From Oceanobacillus jeddahensis (GTDB taxonomy: Bacteria; Bacillota; Bacilli; Bacillales; Amphibacillaceae), in contig NZ_CCDM010000001.1 of assembly GCF_000750635.1 (NCBI RefSeq), forward strand, positions 1,054,001 through 1,118,000: a stretch of 64,000 nt of DNA. The letters run 5' to 3'. Positions 54,891 through 63,688 of the stretch are shown one piece after another (position 1 is the first letter of the stretch; the number at the start of each line of letters is the position of its first letter). The position numbers and the translations under genes were made by a program. The notes beneath the pieces were generated by a model. That model was not told where the DNA came from, searched no databases, and worked only from the letters and a program-made list of their open reading frames with translations.

Positions 54891-55005
54891 GAGGAAGCAG
54901 ATTAAGTTTAAGATATCTTGGGGCTGGGGCTGGGGCTGGGGCTGCGATTACTCGCCCCACCGAAAACCATTGCGATTACTCGCCCCATCGAAACGCGTTA
55001 TCGCA
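54891..55005 (+). repeat. Dispersed repeat, internal fragment with (GGGGCT)4 (copy E)
   Basis: Matches only the inner part of the long copies C and D. Four GGGGCT units (54920-54943) are followed by TGCGATTACTC and GCCCC, so GGGGC (54938-54942) pairs with GCCCC (54954-54958); a second unit with the same loop sequence follows at 54971-54988. Both ends and the outer stems are absent. An overlapping reading frame here (Trp-Gly repeats) is a translation of the repeat, not a gene. The 300-bp gap otherwise holds only the next terminator. Confidence 0.8.
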
Positions 55006-55082
55006 ACATCTACACAAGCAAATCCTATGCATCAAAAAAACCAACTGATTGAGGTTTCACTTGATATAATGACATGGACAGC

Positions 55083-55118
55083 AACCCCTTCTGTAGACAT
55101 TTGACCACAGAAGGGGGT
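55083..55118. terminator. Bidirectional terminator
   Basis: AACCCCTTCTGT pairs with ACAGAAGGGGGT (one G-T pair) across 12 nt, directly at the 3' end of the LysR gene. Confidence 0.8.
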
Positions 55119-55120
55119 AT

Positions 55121-55990
55121 TTAATTCAGGTCATAAACGTCTTTGATATAATCGATAAAACTGCATGCTACTTTCAAATGTGTCAAATCTTTTTTGTACA
55201 AGAGAATGGTTTTCCGAAATAATTTTTCTCCATTGCGGGTTAATGGAATGGTATGTAAATTTTCCTCAGGAGTAAGACATATACCCGGGAATAAACCATA
55301 TCCGAGTCCCTTTTTTACAAGTTCTTTTGCAGTTTCCAGGCGATCGACTCTCATCGTTTTTTTGGGTGGAATTTTAAAGCACTCTTGCCACCACTGGTTA
55401 AAGGTATGGCTTAAGTCTGTTTCTGTTTGGTAATCTATCTGATTTAGTGCTGGTAAATCAGCTATTTCCATTTTGTGTTTGGAAGCTGCATAAAGCGTCT
55501 CTTCCCCTAATAACAATTGATCGTACGGCCATCGCCATCCTTGTTCACCTCTTACAATCGCAAGGTGTATTTCTTCTCTATATAGCAGATTCATAACTTC
55601 TGAACTCCATCCAGTAAGTAAATGAATCTCTACTTTAGGATGCTTTTTTAAAAATCCTTCCATTAAATCCGGCAGCTGATATCGCGCAAACGTACTTGAA
55701 ACACCAATCCTCAATGTGCCTTTTATTTCATCATTCATATTAATAATATTGTCTTTTACTTTGCGGAATTCCATCATCATGGTTTTTGCATAATTTATCA
55801 GATGCTCTCCCTCCGTTGTGAAAATAATTCCCTTGCTTCCTCGCAAAATAATCGTTGTCTGAAATTCCTTTTCAAGTTGCTTGATCCGGTATGTTAAAGC
55901 AGGTTGAGATATATATAGTTTTTGAGCTGTTTTAGTAATCGAGCCCTCTTCCTGCAACATAATTAATAATTCCCAATCTTTTACATTCAT
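55121..55990 (-). CDS. LysR family transcriptional regulator
   Basis: A 289-residue LysR regulator. The N-terminal helix-turn-helix reads GSITKTAQKLYISQPALTYRIKQLEKEF (about residues 16-43) and the effector-binding domain begins near residue 90 (GTLRIGVSSTFARYQLP). It is divergent from a TcuA-like gene, the arrangement of tcuR-tcuA, so it probably activates the tricarballylate-type genes. A LysR-like box (TTTTATG-N6-CATAAAA) lies between them. Confidence 0.92.
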   Translation of the reverse strand: MNVKDWELLIMLQEEGSITKTAQKLYISQPALTYRIKQLEKEFQTTIILRGSKGIIFTTEGEHLINYAKTMMMEFRKVKDNIINMNDEIKGTLRIGVSSTFARYQLPDLMEGFLKKHPKVEIHLLTGWSSEVMNLLYREEIHLAIVRGEQGWRWPYDQLLLGEETLYAASKHKMEIADLPALNQIDYQTETDLSHTFNQWWQECFKIPPKKTMRVDRLETAKELVKKGLGYGLFPGICLTPEENLHTIPLTRNGEKLFRKTILLYKKDLTHLKVACSFIDYIKDVYDLN

Positions 55991-56040
55991 CGATGATGTG
56001 TCCTTTCCGTTTATATTAGTATCTCAATCATATCAAATTT

Positions 56041-56060
56041 TTTTATGAGTCTGCATAAAA
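56041..56060. promoter_or_regulatory. Candidate LysR binding box
   Basis: TTTTATG (56041-56047) and CATAAAA (56054-56060) flank AGTCTG; the arrangement contains a T-N11-A pattern. A related half (TTTATGTCTGATAAA) occurs about 25 bp further. Confidence 0.5.
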
Positions 56061-56141
56061 ATATAGTATTTTATTTATGTCTGATAAAATATTAAAATTT
56101 AAATATATTAAGAAAATATTATAAATACAGGAGTGAGATAA

Positions 56142-57641
56142 ATGGCAGAAAAAATAAAATATAATGTTGTAGTAGTTGGTGCGGGGAATGCTGCTTTATG
56201 TGCGGCGATTTCTGCAAAAGAAAAAGGAGCTGAGGTACTTGTTCTTGAAAAGGCTCCCAAGAAAAAAAGAGGAGGGAATTCTTATTTTACAGACGGAGCT
56301 ATCCGATTTGCTTTTAATGGTTTAGAAGATTTACGTAAAGTTATTCCTCGTATAACAGACGAGGAAGCAGAAAAAATTGTAATGCCTCCTTATACTAAAG
56401 AAATGTATCATGACGATTTGATGGAAGCAACTAAAAAACAATCAGATTCTGCGTTAGCCAGCCATCTGGTCAATGAATCCTATGAAACCATTACATGGAT
56501 GCACAGTCATAAAATAGATTTTGATTTAATTTATGATAATCAATCATTCGAAAGAAACGGGAAATTCCATTTTTGGGGTGGATTGCCTGTGAAAACTGGA
56601 GGAAAAGGAGTCGGATTAATTCAAAAGCTGATCGATCGTGCTGAAGAACTTGGTATTGCGATTTGGTATGATGCGCCTGCTGTTAAAATCCATAAGGATA
56701 ATGAAGGGGCGATTCATTCGATTGAGGTTGATAAACAAGGGGAGCGAGTGAATGTAGAGACTAAAAGTATTATTTTAGCTTGTGGCAGTTTTGAAGCGAA
56801 TAAAGAATTGCGGGCAAAGCATATGGGCGAGGAATGGAATTATGCTATTACAAGAGGGACTGAATATAATACCGGAGATGGTTTATCCATGGCCATGGAA
56901 GTCGGTGCTCAGCCTTACGGACAGTGGAGCATGGGACATTCGATTGGAACAGATGCGAATGCACCAACAGTAGGCGATTTTAGCAAACCAGGGGATATCT
57001 TTAAAAAACATTCCTATCCTCTAGGCATTCTGATGAATAAAGAAGGCAAGCGTTTCGTTGATGAGGGAGCGGACTTTCGTAATTATACCTATGCGAAATA
57101 TGGTCGCGAAATACTAAAACAGCCAGGCAATATTGCTTATCAGGTTTTTGATGAGCAAGTTCGCGGATTACTTCGTGGAGAATATGACAGGGAGGAGGCT
57201 ACTTATTATCAGGCAGATTCAATTGAAGAACTAGCAAACAAGCTTGATGTAGATCGGAATCAATTTGTGACAACGATCCAAGAATATAATCAGGCAGTCC
57301 AGGATGGAAGCTACGACCCTTCTGTGAAAGACGGAAAAGGAACAGCAGGAGTTACACCACCAAAAACAAACTGGGCGTTAAGAGTGGACAAGAAACCATA
57401 TTATGCATTTCCGGTAACATGCGGGATTACATTTTGTTTTGGAGGTATCAAAACAAATGCAAAAACAGAAGTTCTTGATAGTAATAATGAACCTATAAAA
57501 GGTCTGTTTGCAGCTGGTGAAATGATAGGTGGTATTTTCTATGAAAACTACCCGGGGGGAAGCGGATTAATGTCAGGTGCGGTTTTTGGAAAAACAGCTG
57601 GAAAAGTAGCAGCTGAATATCTGCAGAAAACGCTGGTTTAA
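56142..57641 (+). CDS. tcuA: FAD-dependent tricarballylate dehydrogenase-like flavoprotein (TcuA family)
   Basis: A 499-residue flavoprotein of the fumarate reductase/succinate dehydrogenase flavoprotein superfamily. VVVVGAGNAALCAAISAKEKGAEVLVLEKA is the FAD-binding Rossmann motif with terminal Glu; GGNSYFTDGAIRF, TKSIILACGSFEANKEL and the C-terminal GLFAAGEMIGGIFYENYPGGSGL match TcuA. TcuA oxidises tricarballylate to cis-aconitate. No TcuB-like iron-sulfur electron acceptor gene is in view, although an MmgE/PrpD protein and an MFS transporter follow. Substrate assignment is by similarity and therefore tentative. Confidence 0.88.
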   Translation: MAEKIKYNVVVVGAGNAALCAAISAKEKGAEVLVLEKAPKKKRGGNSYFTDGAIRFAFNGLEDLRKVIPRITDEEAEKIVMPPYTKEMYHDDLMEATKKQSDSALASHLVNESYETITWMHSHKIDFDLIYDNQSFERNGKFHFWGGLPVKTGGKGVGLIQKLIDRAEELGIAIWYDAPAVKIHKDNEGAIHSIEVDKQGERVNVETKSIILACGSFEANKELRAKHMGEEWNYAITRGTEYNTGDGLSMAMEVGAQPYGQWSMGHSIGTDANAPTVGDFSKPGDIFKKHSYPLGILMNKEGKRFVDEGADFRNYTYAKYGREILKQPGNIAYQVFDEQVRGLLRGEYDREEATYYQADSIEELANKLDVDRNQFVTTIQEYNQAVQDGSYDPSVKDGKGTAGVTPPKTNWALRVDKKPYYAFPVTCGITFCFGGIKTNAKTEVLDSNNEPIKGLFAAGEMIGGIFYENYPGGSGLMSGAVFGKTAGKVAAEYLQKTLV

Positions 57642-57711
57642 CTATAGGAATGGTTCTCTTGTTAATAAAATACAGGAGAACCTCTCGCTGCTTTTAACTA
57701 AAAGGAGCTAT

Positions 57712-58348
57712 ATGGAAATGATAGATACAATGTTTGCTTATTGTGAAAGCCGTTGATGTGATTGGGAAAAAAGTAAAGGAACTACCGAATTCTAAGATTA
57801 GTACAATTCTTAAAGGAGATGAAACTTATACTTCTAAAGGGAATTTTACACTACAAAATATCAATATAACCTACGAACCTGTAATCTTTGAAGGAAATAG
57901 AATCGGTACGGTGGTGACAAGCAGAGAAGTAAGTAAAATCCAACAACTGGAAACAAAAATAAGAAGAGAACTACATACAAAAGGTCTTGTTGCCAAATAC
58001 ACTTTTAATGATATTATCTATCAAAGTCAAGCGCTGAATGATGCTATTCACCTTGCCAACGAATATGCGAATACAGATTCCACCGTATTGATCATTGGAG
58101 AAATCCCTCAGCATATTCAGACCCGGTTATTACGAATACTTTAGGAAAAAATAGTGATGAGAGTAGGGGGAGATTGAATAATCCCTGTAGATATACGAAT
58201 TATTGCTGTTACTAACCGAAACCTTTGGAAGCTGGTAAAAGAGGGGAAATTCAGGCTGGATTTATATTTCAGATTAAGCGTCGTGCATCTGAATATTCCT
58301 CCGTTACGTAAAAGAAATGAAGATATTCCTGTATTAGCAGAGAGATAA
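57712..58348 (+). pseudogene. Broken sigma-54-dependent transcriptional activator (PAS + AAA+ remnants)
   Basis: From 57734 onward one frame can be followed: a PAS-like part (AVDVIGKKVKELPNSKIS), a linker with REVSKIQQLETKIRREL, and an AAA+ start (YTFNDIIYQSQALNDAIHLA, STVLIIGE). The text then jumps directly to IPQHIQTRLLRIL, which normally follows the Walker B segment, so Walker A, the GAFTGA loop and Walker B are missing. TAG at 58142 and TGA at 58175 interrupt the rest ([44 protein letters not shown]), and the frame ends at 58348 without the C-terminal DNA-binding domain. The first codons after the ATG at 57712 are in a different frame. A clear pseudogene. Confidence 0.88.
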
Positions 58349-58398
58349 ATCTATTTATCTTTGTAAAATAAGAAAGCTAAAACCGAGGAGGTATTTTG

Positions 58399-59745
58399 AT
58401 GGATGACACACAGGTTACACAAAAGCTGGCATACCTTGTATCTTCCGCAAAAGATATTCAATTGGATGAAGAGTTGATCAGCCAGGTTAAAAAGGTGTAT
58501 CTCGACTATCTGGGTTCTGCTGTTGCTGGCTCTCATACAGACGTCAGTAAACTGGTTTATAATACAATCCTTCAAATGGAAGGGGAAAGTAACTATAACG
58601 TTTTTGGGTTTGAGAAGGGCCTATCTATCTCCGACGCAGCATTTGTCAATGGTACAAGCAGCCATAGTCTTGATATAGACGATGGTCATACGGGAGGTTC
58701 TATCCATCCTGCTACCGTTGTGTTATCAGCAACTATAGCAGTTGCACAGAAAGTAAGGCCGAATTTTGAAGAATTAACGAAAGCAACGATCATTGGATAT
58801 GAAGTTTGTTTAAGGATTTCTTCTGCAATACATCCATCATCCAGAGAAAGAGGATTTCATAACACCCCTGTAGCTGGCATATTTGGAGCGGTTGCAGCGG
58901 TATGTGTGCTATATGACTTGAGCGAAGAAGAAGTTAAACATGCGATTGGGATTGCAGCTAGTTTTGCCAGCGGATTATTCGCATTTTTGGGAACAGGATC
59001 CGAGGTGAAACGGATACACCCAGGAAAGGCAGCTCGGGATGCAGTGCTCGCAGTTGAACTGACAAAAGCAGGATTATCTGGTCCTAAAGCAGTATTGGAA
59101 GCGGAAAATGGTGTTTTCCAAGCTTTTGCCGGTCGAGAGATTTTGTGGGAGCGATTAAATAAAAAGGATACAGAACCGTATGAAATCATGAATATATACT
59201 TTAAACCGTATCCTTGCTGCAGGCACCTTCATTCGTCTATTGATGCAATATATGAGTTGAAAAGAAAGTACTCTTTTGACGTCGAAGAAATTGCAGCAAT
59301 TCGGACAGGAGTGAATGACATTACGTATTTACATCGTCATAAAAAATTTCATTCCATGTTAGATGCTCAAATGAGTTTGCCGTATGCAGCTGCTGCAGCT
59401 ATTGTCTACCCAATCCTGGAAACAAATCATTTCAACTCTGAGTATGCAGATCAATCGGTACTTAGTCTCGCTCAAGTAGTTGAAGTGGAAACGGATGAAG
59501 AAGCAAATCATGTCTACCCAGGTGAACGACTTGCAAAAGTAGAAATTTCCTTAAAGGATGGCACGGTTTTGGCGGAAACAGTAAGAAATCCACTGGGCGA
59601 GCCAAATAATCCGTTATCCGATGAGAAGATGGCGCAAAAAGTGCTAGCTAATTGTACTCCTGTTATCGGGGAAGAAAAAACAAAGAATCTAATTCATCAA
59701 ATTGGAGAAATGGAGAAAGGCATTGAATTTCTATATGAAATTTGA
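58399..59745 (+). CDS. MmgE/PrpD family protein
   Basis: A 448-residue MmgE/PrpD-fold hydratase/dehydratase. DYLGSAVAGSHTD, FVNGTSSHSLDIDDGHTGGSIHPATVV and KRIHPGKAARDAVLAVELTKAG, then YFKPYPCCRHLHSSIDA, are family landmarks. Members dehydrate 2-methylcitrate or isomerise aconitate-like acids. After a TcuA-like dehydrogenase that may make cis-aconitate, it could handle the product. ATG 58399 is 7 bp after GAGGAGG. A dead regulator gene lies just upstream. Confidence 0.92.
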   Translation: MDDTQVTQKLAYLVSSAKDIQLDEELISQVKKVYLDYLGSAVAGSHTDVSKLVYNTILQMEGESNYNVFGFEKGLSISDAAFVNGTSSHSLDIDDGHTGGSIHPATVVLSATIAVAQKVRPNFEELTKATIIGYEVCLRISSAIHPSSRERGFHNTPVAGIFGAVAAVCVLYDLSEEEVKHAIGIAASFASGLFAFLGTGSEVKRIHPGKAARDAVLAVELTKAGLSGPKAVLEAENGVFQAFAGREILWERLNKKDTEPYEIMNIYFKPYPCCRHLHSSIDAIYELKRKYSFDVEEIAAIRTGVNDITYLHRHKKFHSMLDAQMSLPYAAAAAIVYPILETNHFNSEYADQSVLSLAQVVEVETDEEANHVYPGERLAKVEISLKDGTVLAETVRNPLGEPNNPLSDEKMAQKVLANCTPVIGEEKTKNLIHQIGEMEKGIEFLYEI

Positions 59746-59939
59746 ACCGTAATTGGTTTGATGCAAGGCTGGAGTTTGTTGCCCCGGTAAAGTGGTCTAT
59801 ATGGATGAACGTATTTTATTTTCTGCCAAGTAAAAAGAAGAAGCAACCTTATAGAAAACAAAGTTTGAAAATAAGGTTCGTTGAAGGGGGGAAGCAGAAA
59901 GAAGCGAAGTAAGGGAATAAACTAAAGGAGTCCTGGCAT

Positions 59940-61112
59940 GTGCGATTAGTAATGTTTCTTGGAATTCATCTGTTAGTTACAATCGTATTGAATGGAACAC
60001 GGCCGGTTGTGTCCTTATATGCGGATGCTGTGGGGGCATCTGTTGCAGAAATTGGCATGCTGGTCTCAGCATACGCTTTTTTGCCAATGCTTTTGGCAAT
60101 TAAAATAGGAAAGATATTAGATAGGATTGGATCGAAAAAACTGACATTATACGGTGTTATTGGGATGATTATCTCGGTTAGTGCACCGATACTTTTCCCT
60201 TCTTACTATGCTTTACTATTTACTCAGTTAATAATGGGCTGCTCTGTCATCTGCTGTTTAATTTCCATGCAAAAAACGATAGGCAACCTAAATGGCAATC
60301 GCGATAAATTGATTGCATCTTTTACTTTATTTGGTTCCATTGGTGAATTAATAGGTCCGATAAAGTTCAGTTTTCTATATGAACATTTTGGGATCAGATA
60401 TACATTTTGCTTCGGTATAATCTTACTATTAATTATAGTATGCATTTTAATGATTTTACCAAAATCATTTTGGGGGAAACCAGAGAAATCAAAACCATCT
60501 GAAACCACAAATACGCTATTATTACTAAAAAATAAAAATTTACTTAAAGCTATTATTGTTTCTGGCCTGGTCATCAGTTCAAAAGATTTATTCGTAGCTT
60601 ATTTTCCCGTATACGGCACATCTGTTGGGTTAAGACCTAGTACAATTGGAATGATTTTATCTATTTGTGCTGCAGCAGCAGTATTAATAAGGTTGCTACA
60701 ATTTCAATTAGTCCTTTATTTTGGAAGAGGAATATTAATCAGTGCAACCTTGCTCTTTAGCGCAGTCAGTTTTATCCTTATTCCGTTATTTTCTAACGTT
60801 TATGCTTTATTATTAATTAGTATACTGCTCGGTCTCGGTTTAGGATTAGGCCAGCCTCTCAGCTTAGTATATGCAATGAATGTCAGTGAGCCGCGCCGTC
60901 ATGGAGAAGTTCTGGGCCTCAGATTAACATTTAATAGAGTCTCTCAATTTTTATCTCCTTTTCTCTTTGGAGGGTTCGGTTCTGCTTTAGGAATATCCTC
61001 TCTTTTTTTCTTTATTGGGATTTTTATGTTTACCGGCACATTTTTTACACGGCTGAAGGAGGATGAACCGTCAAGCGAGAAAAAGGATGAAAACAAAGTT
61101 GGGATGAGATAG
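59940..61112 (+). CDS. MFS transporter
   Basis: A 390-residue protein with twelve predicted membrane helices. The loop between helices 2 and 3 reads GKILDRIGSKKLTLYG, a major-facilitator signature, and a cytoplasmic mid-loop (KPEKSKPSETTN) separates the halves; GLGLGLGQPLSLVYAMNV is in the second half. Tricarballylate clusters of other bacteria also carry an MFS permease (TcuC), so uptake of that acid is possible, but similarity to TcuC itself is not established here. GTG start about 9 bp after AAAGGAG. A C-terminal basic/acidic tail follows helix 12. Confidence 0.88.
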   Translation: MRLVMFLGIHLLVTIVLNGTRPVVSLYADAVGASVAEIGMLVSAYAFLPMLLAIKIGKILDRIGSKKLTLYGVIGMIISVSAPILFPSYYALLFTQLIMGCSVICCLISMQKTIGNLNGNRDKLIASFTLFGSIGELIGPIKFSFLYEHFGIRYTFCFGIILLLIIVCILMILPKSFWGKPEKSKPSETTNTLLLLKNKNLLKAIIVSGLVISSKDLFVAYFPVYGTSVGLRPSTIGMILSICAAAAVLIRLLQFQLVLYFGRGILISATLLFSAVSFILIPLFSNVYALLLISILLGLGLGLGQPLSLVYAMNVSEPRRHGEVLGLRLTFNRVSQFLSPFLFGGFGSALGISSLFFFIGIFMFTGTFFTRLKEDEPSSEKKDENKVGMR

Positions 61113-61141
61113 GAAAGATAAAAATTTTAAAATCTAGTATT

Positions 61142-61181
61142 AAAAATCCGTTGCAATTAATATTTTTGCAGCGGATTTTTT
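61142..61181 (+). terminator. Rho-independent terminator after MFS gene
   Basis: AAAAATCCGTTGCA pairs with TGCAGCGGATTTTT (one G-T pair) with a U-rich 3' end. The 778-bp gap to the PTS gene holds this, an AT-rich stretch with nothing recognised (61182-61446), repeat copy D and a cre-like site. Confidence 0.85.
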
Positions 61182-61446
61182 ATGTTAACCAATTAGAGAT
61201 AACTGTTCCGAATGTAAAGTAGGTTAATGGAAGCTACTCTCTTTTTAGTTTAGAAAACTATTTTTCACATTGGATATTTGTAGCGATAAAAATTTATTTG
61301 ATGTAATGATTATAATATTGATTTAACAATGTTTTATAGATGATAACGATATAATTCAATATGGTTATTAAGATGAAAAATATAAAAGTTTAATATATTT
61401 ATAAAAAAATGTATTAACAAATTAATAAGATATTGCTATAATAAAA

Positions 61447-61714
61447 TTTATCACGGAGAATCGCCCGTAAAACTCCCGCCTCCAAACAAAGAGTAAGAAT
61501 GAATTTATTTAAGCGGGAGATAACGGGCGCTAACTCGCTGAATCACTCAGGCTAATTCAGTGGGAGAATGAAGGAAGCAGACTAAGTTCGCAACGTCCTG
61601 GGACTGCGGTTACTCGTCCCACCGGAAACATTTGGGACTGGGACTGCGATTACTCGTCCCATCGGAAAGAGTTGTGCGTCGAAAAAACTCCCACTGAATG
61701 AAGTTTCGTTTTAT
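61447..61714 (+). repeat. Dispersed repeat, long copy (copy D, 268 bp)
   Basis: Begins TTTATCACGGAGAA and ends GAAGTTTCGTTTTAT. Nested left stem: CGCCCGT with ACGGGCG enclosing CTCCCGC with GCGGGAG. Right stem: ATTCAGTGGGAG (61555-61566) with CTCCCACTGAAT (61688-61699). Inside are two hairpins GGGAC-TGCGRTTACTC-GTCCC, each followed by AYCGGAAA. Compared with copy C/E the hairpin stem is GGGAC/GTCCC in place of GGGGC/GCCCC. Located between a terminator and the PTS promoter region. Confidence 0.88.
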
Positions 61715-61767
61715 AAAATTTAGTTAGATTATGGTGAAGGGGACTCCCCTTTTAAAATTACATTATG

Positions 61768-61782
61768 ATGAAAACGTTTAAT
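61768..61782 (+). promoter_or_regulatory. cre-like site upstream of the PTS gene
   Basis: ATGAAAACGTTTAAT matches the CcpA consensus except at one defined position, about 110 bp before the PTS start. Fits catabolite repression of a sugar permease. Confidence 0.55.
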
Positions 61783-61890
61783 TGTATAAGCCTAAATTAG
61801 GGTTATACATAGTTTTATCTTTCTATTCATAATGGGAGAAATAAAGGGGATGTAAATATCATTGTTTTCTAATTTATTGGGGGGAAAATC

Positions 61891-63459
61891 ATGAAGGACA
61901 AGTTATTAGGTTTTGGTCAACAACTAGGTAAGGCAATTTTGTTACCGGTTGCAATTTTACCGGTTGCCGGTTTGCTGTTAGGTATTTCTGCAGCATTGTC
62001 AGGAGAGGCAGTTATTGAAACATATCCAATACTGGATAATACAATTCTTCAAGCAATTTTAGAAATTATGAATGCAGCTGGTTCCGGGGTGTTTGATGCA
62101 TTACCATTAATCTTTGCTGTTGGAATTGCGACAGGTCTTTCCAAAGGTGATAAAGGGGCAGCTGCACTAGCAAGTGTTGTTGGTTATTTTGTGCTCATTA
62201 TTACTGTTAATGCATTGTTATCAGTAACAGGCAATCTTGCTACGGGCGATGTAGATCCAAGAACTTTAGGGCAAGGTTCTCAATTTGGTGTGATGACATT
62301 ACAGATGGGTGTATTTGGAGGTATTTTAACAGGGATTATTACTGGGATGGTACATAATCGTTTTTATAAAATTAAGCTGCCAGAATTCTTAGCTTTCTTT
62401 GGCGGTTCTCGATTCGTTCCGATTATGAATACTTTTGTATTTTTAATTGTTGGTACTGTTATGTACTTTGTCTGGCCGCTAATTGGTAATGCTATCGCAA
62501 GTTTTGGTGAATTAGCTGCTGGATTAGGTACGTTAGGTGCTTTCTTATATGGTTTACTTTTACGAACGTTATACTTATTTGGTTTACACCATGTCTTTTA
62601 CTTGCCATTTTGGACCACAGCTGTTGGTGGTACAGCAGAAGTTGGCGGGCAAGTTTATGAAGGTTTCCAAACCATTTTTCTTGCGCAATTATCTGATCCT
62701 GAAACTACAAAGTTCTTTGGAAATATAGCTCTATTTAATAGTGGACGCTATTTTCATTTTATGTTCGGCATGGTTGCAGTTGTGTTTGCGATGTATAAAA
62801 CAATTCCGAAAGGACCAAAACGTAAAGCAACTGCTGGGTTCCTGTTATCCATTGGTTTAACTTCCTTCATTACAGGGGTTACGGAACCAATTTCATTTGC
62901 ATTACTTTTTGCTTCTCCAATCTTGTTCATAACTGAGGCGATATTATTTGCATTTTCATTTGTTGTGGCAAGCTTAGCGAATATAACAATTGGATCGACC
63001 TTCTCAGCAGGTTTTGTTGAATTCTTATTATTTGGAGTTTTTCAAGGAAATGATAAAACAAACTTTATCTGGGTTCTGATTTTAGGTATTCCAATTGCGA
63101 TTTTGTATTATTTCGTCTTTAAAGCATTAATATTGAAATTAAATGCAAAAACTCCAGGCCGTGATGATGAAGAAATTACAGAAGAAGAGAAGCAGTTAAG
63201 TGCAAATTATGAAGGTGGACAATCAGCTGCTATTATTGAAGGTTTAGGTGGTTTAGATAACATTACAGATATTGATAATTGTGCAACACGACTAAGAGTC
63301 AGTGTGAATAAAGCAGATAAAATTAACACAGATATTCTTAAACAAACAGGCGCAATGAATACAGTAGTCCGAGGTAAGAATATTCAAGTTATCTATGGTC
63401 CTAAAGTAAACAATATAAGAACAGAGATTGATGAATATATAGAATCTATCAATAAATAA
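61891..63459 (+). CDS. PTS transporter EIICB subunit (glucose/N-acetylglucosamine/glucoside type)
   Basis: A 522-residue phosphotransferase permease. The EIIC domain (about residues 1-420) has roughly ten membrane segments and the ILLPVAILPVAGLLLG start, ALPLIFAVGIATGLSKGDKGAAAL, and FGLHHVFYLPFW and GVTEPISFALLFASP signatures. The EIIB domain (about 445-522) has the phosphorylated cysteine in DIDNCATRLR. No EIIA domain is fused, so one must be supplied in trans. Start ATG follows GGGGGG. The next gene is a sulfatase, so the sugar may be sulfated or a sulfated-polymer fragment, which is inference. Confidence 0.93.
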   Translation: MKDKLLGFGQQLGKAILLPVAILPVAGLLLGISAALSGEAVIETYPILDNTILQAILEIMNAAGSGVFDALPLIFAVGIATGLSKGDKGAAALASVVGYFVLIITVNALLSVTGNLATGDVDPRTLGQGSQFGVMTLQMGVFGGILTGIITGMVHNRFYKIKLPEFLAFFGGSRFVPIMNTFVFLIVGTVMYFVWPLIGNAIASFGELAAGLGTLGAFLYGLLLRTLYLFGLHHVFYLPFWTTAVGGTAEVGGQVYEGFQTIFLAQLSDPETTKFFGNIALFNSGRYFHFMFGMVAVVFAMYKTIPKGPKRKATAGFLLSIGLTSFITGVTEPISFALLFASPILFITEAILFAFSFVVASLANITIGSTFSAGFVEFLLFGVFQGNDKTNFIWVLILGIPIAILYYFVFKALILKLNAKTPGRDDEEITEEEKQLSANYEGGQSAAIIEGLGGLDNITDIDNCATRLRVSVNKADKINTDILKQTGAMNTVVRGKNIQVIYGPKVNNIRTEIDEYIESINK

Positions 63460-63574
63460 AAGCTTTTAGAAAACAACCAGGAAAAAGAAAGGCGAATAAA
63501 GCATGAACTTAACATAGGAAATAGTAAATATGAGTCGTTTCGTTGAGTCAGGTAGCGTATTGGCTTAACTACTT

Positions 63575-63607
63575 ATGGTATTGAATGATCTATACCATCA
63601 CTTTTTT
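63575..63607 (+). terminator. Weak terminator-like hairpin between PTS and sulfatase genes
   Basis: ATGGTAT pairs with ATACCAT across 10 nt and is followed by CACTTTTTT. The 7-bp AT-rich stem suggests partial termination at most. Confidence 0.35.
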
Positions 63608-63688
63608 CACTTTGCTTAAGGATTCGCTTGATTGATTCTTTTTTCTAAGTTATTTGATTTAACAATGAAGTCTAGGAGGAAATAATCT

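Noticed and set aside
54880-55104. Open frame with Trp-Gly repeats (WGWGWGC) that could be called a small protein
   Set aside because: It is a translation of the GGGGCT run and hairpin units of the dispersed repeat; the start context belongs to no conserved gene and the other copies do not keep the frame.
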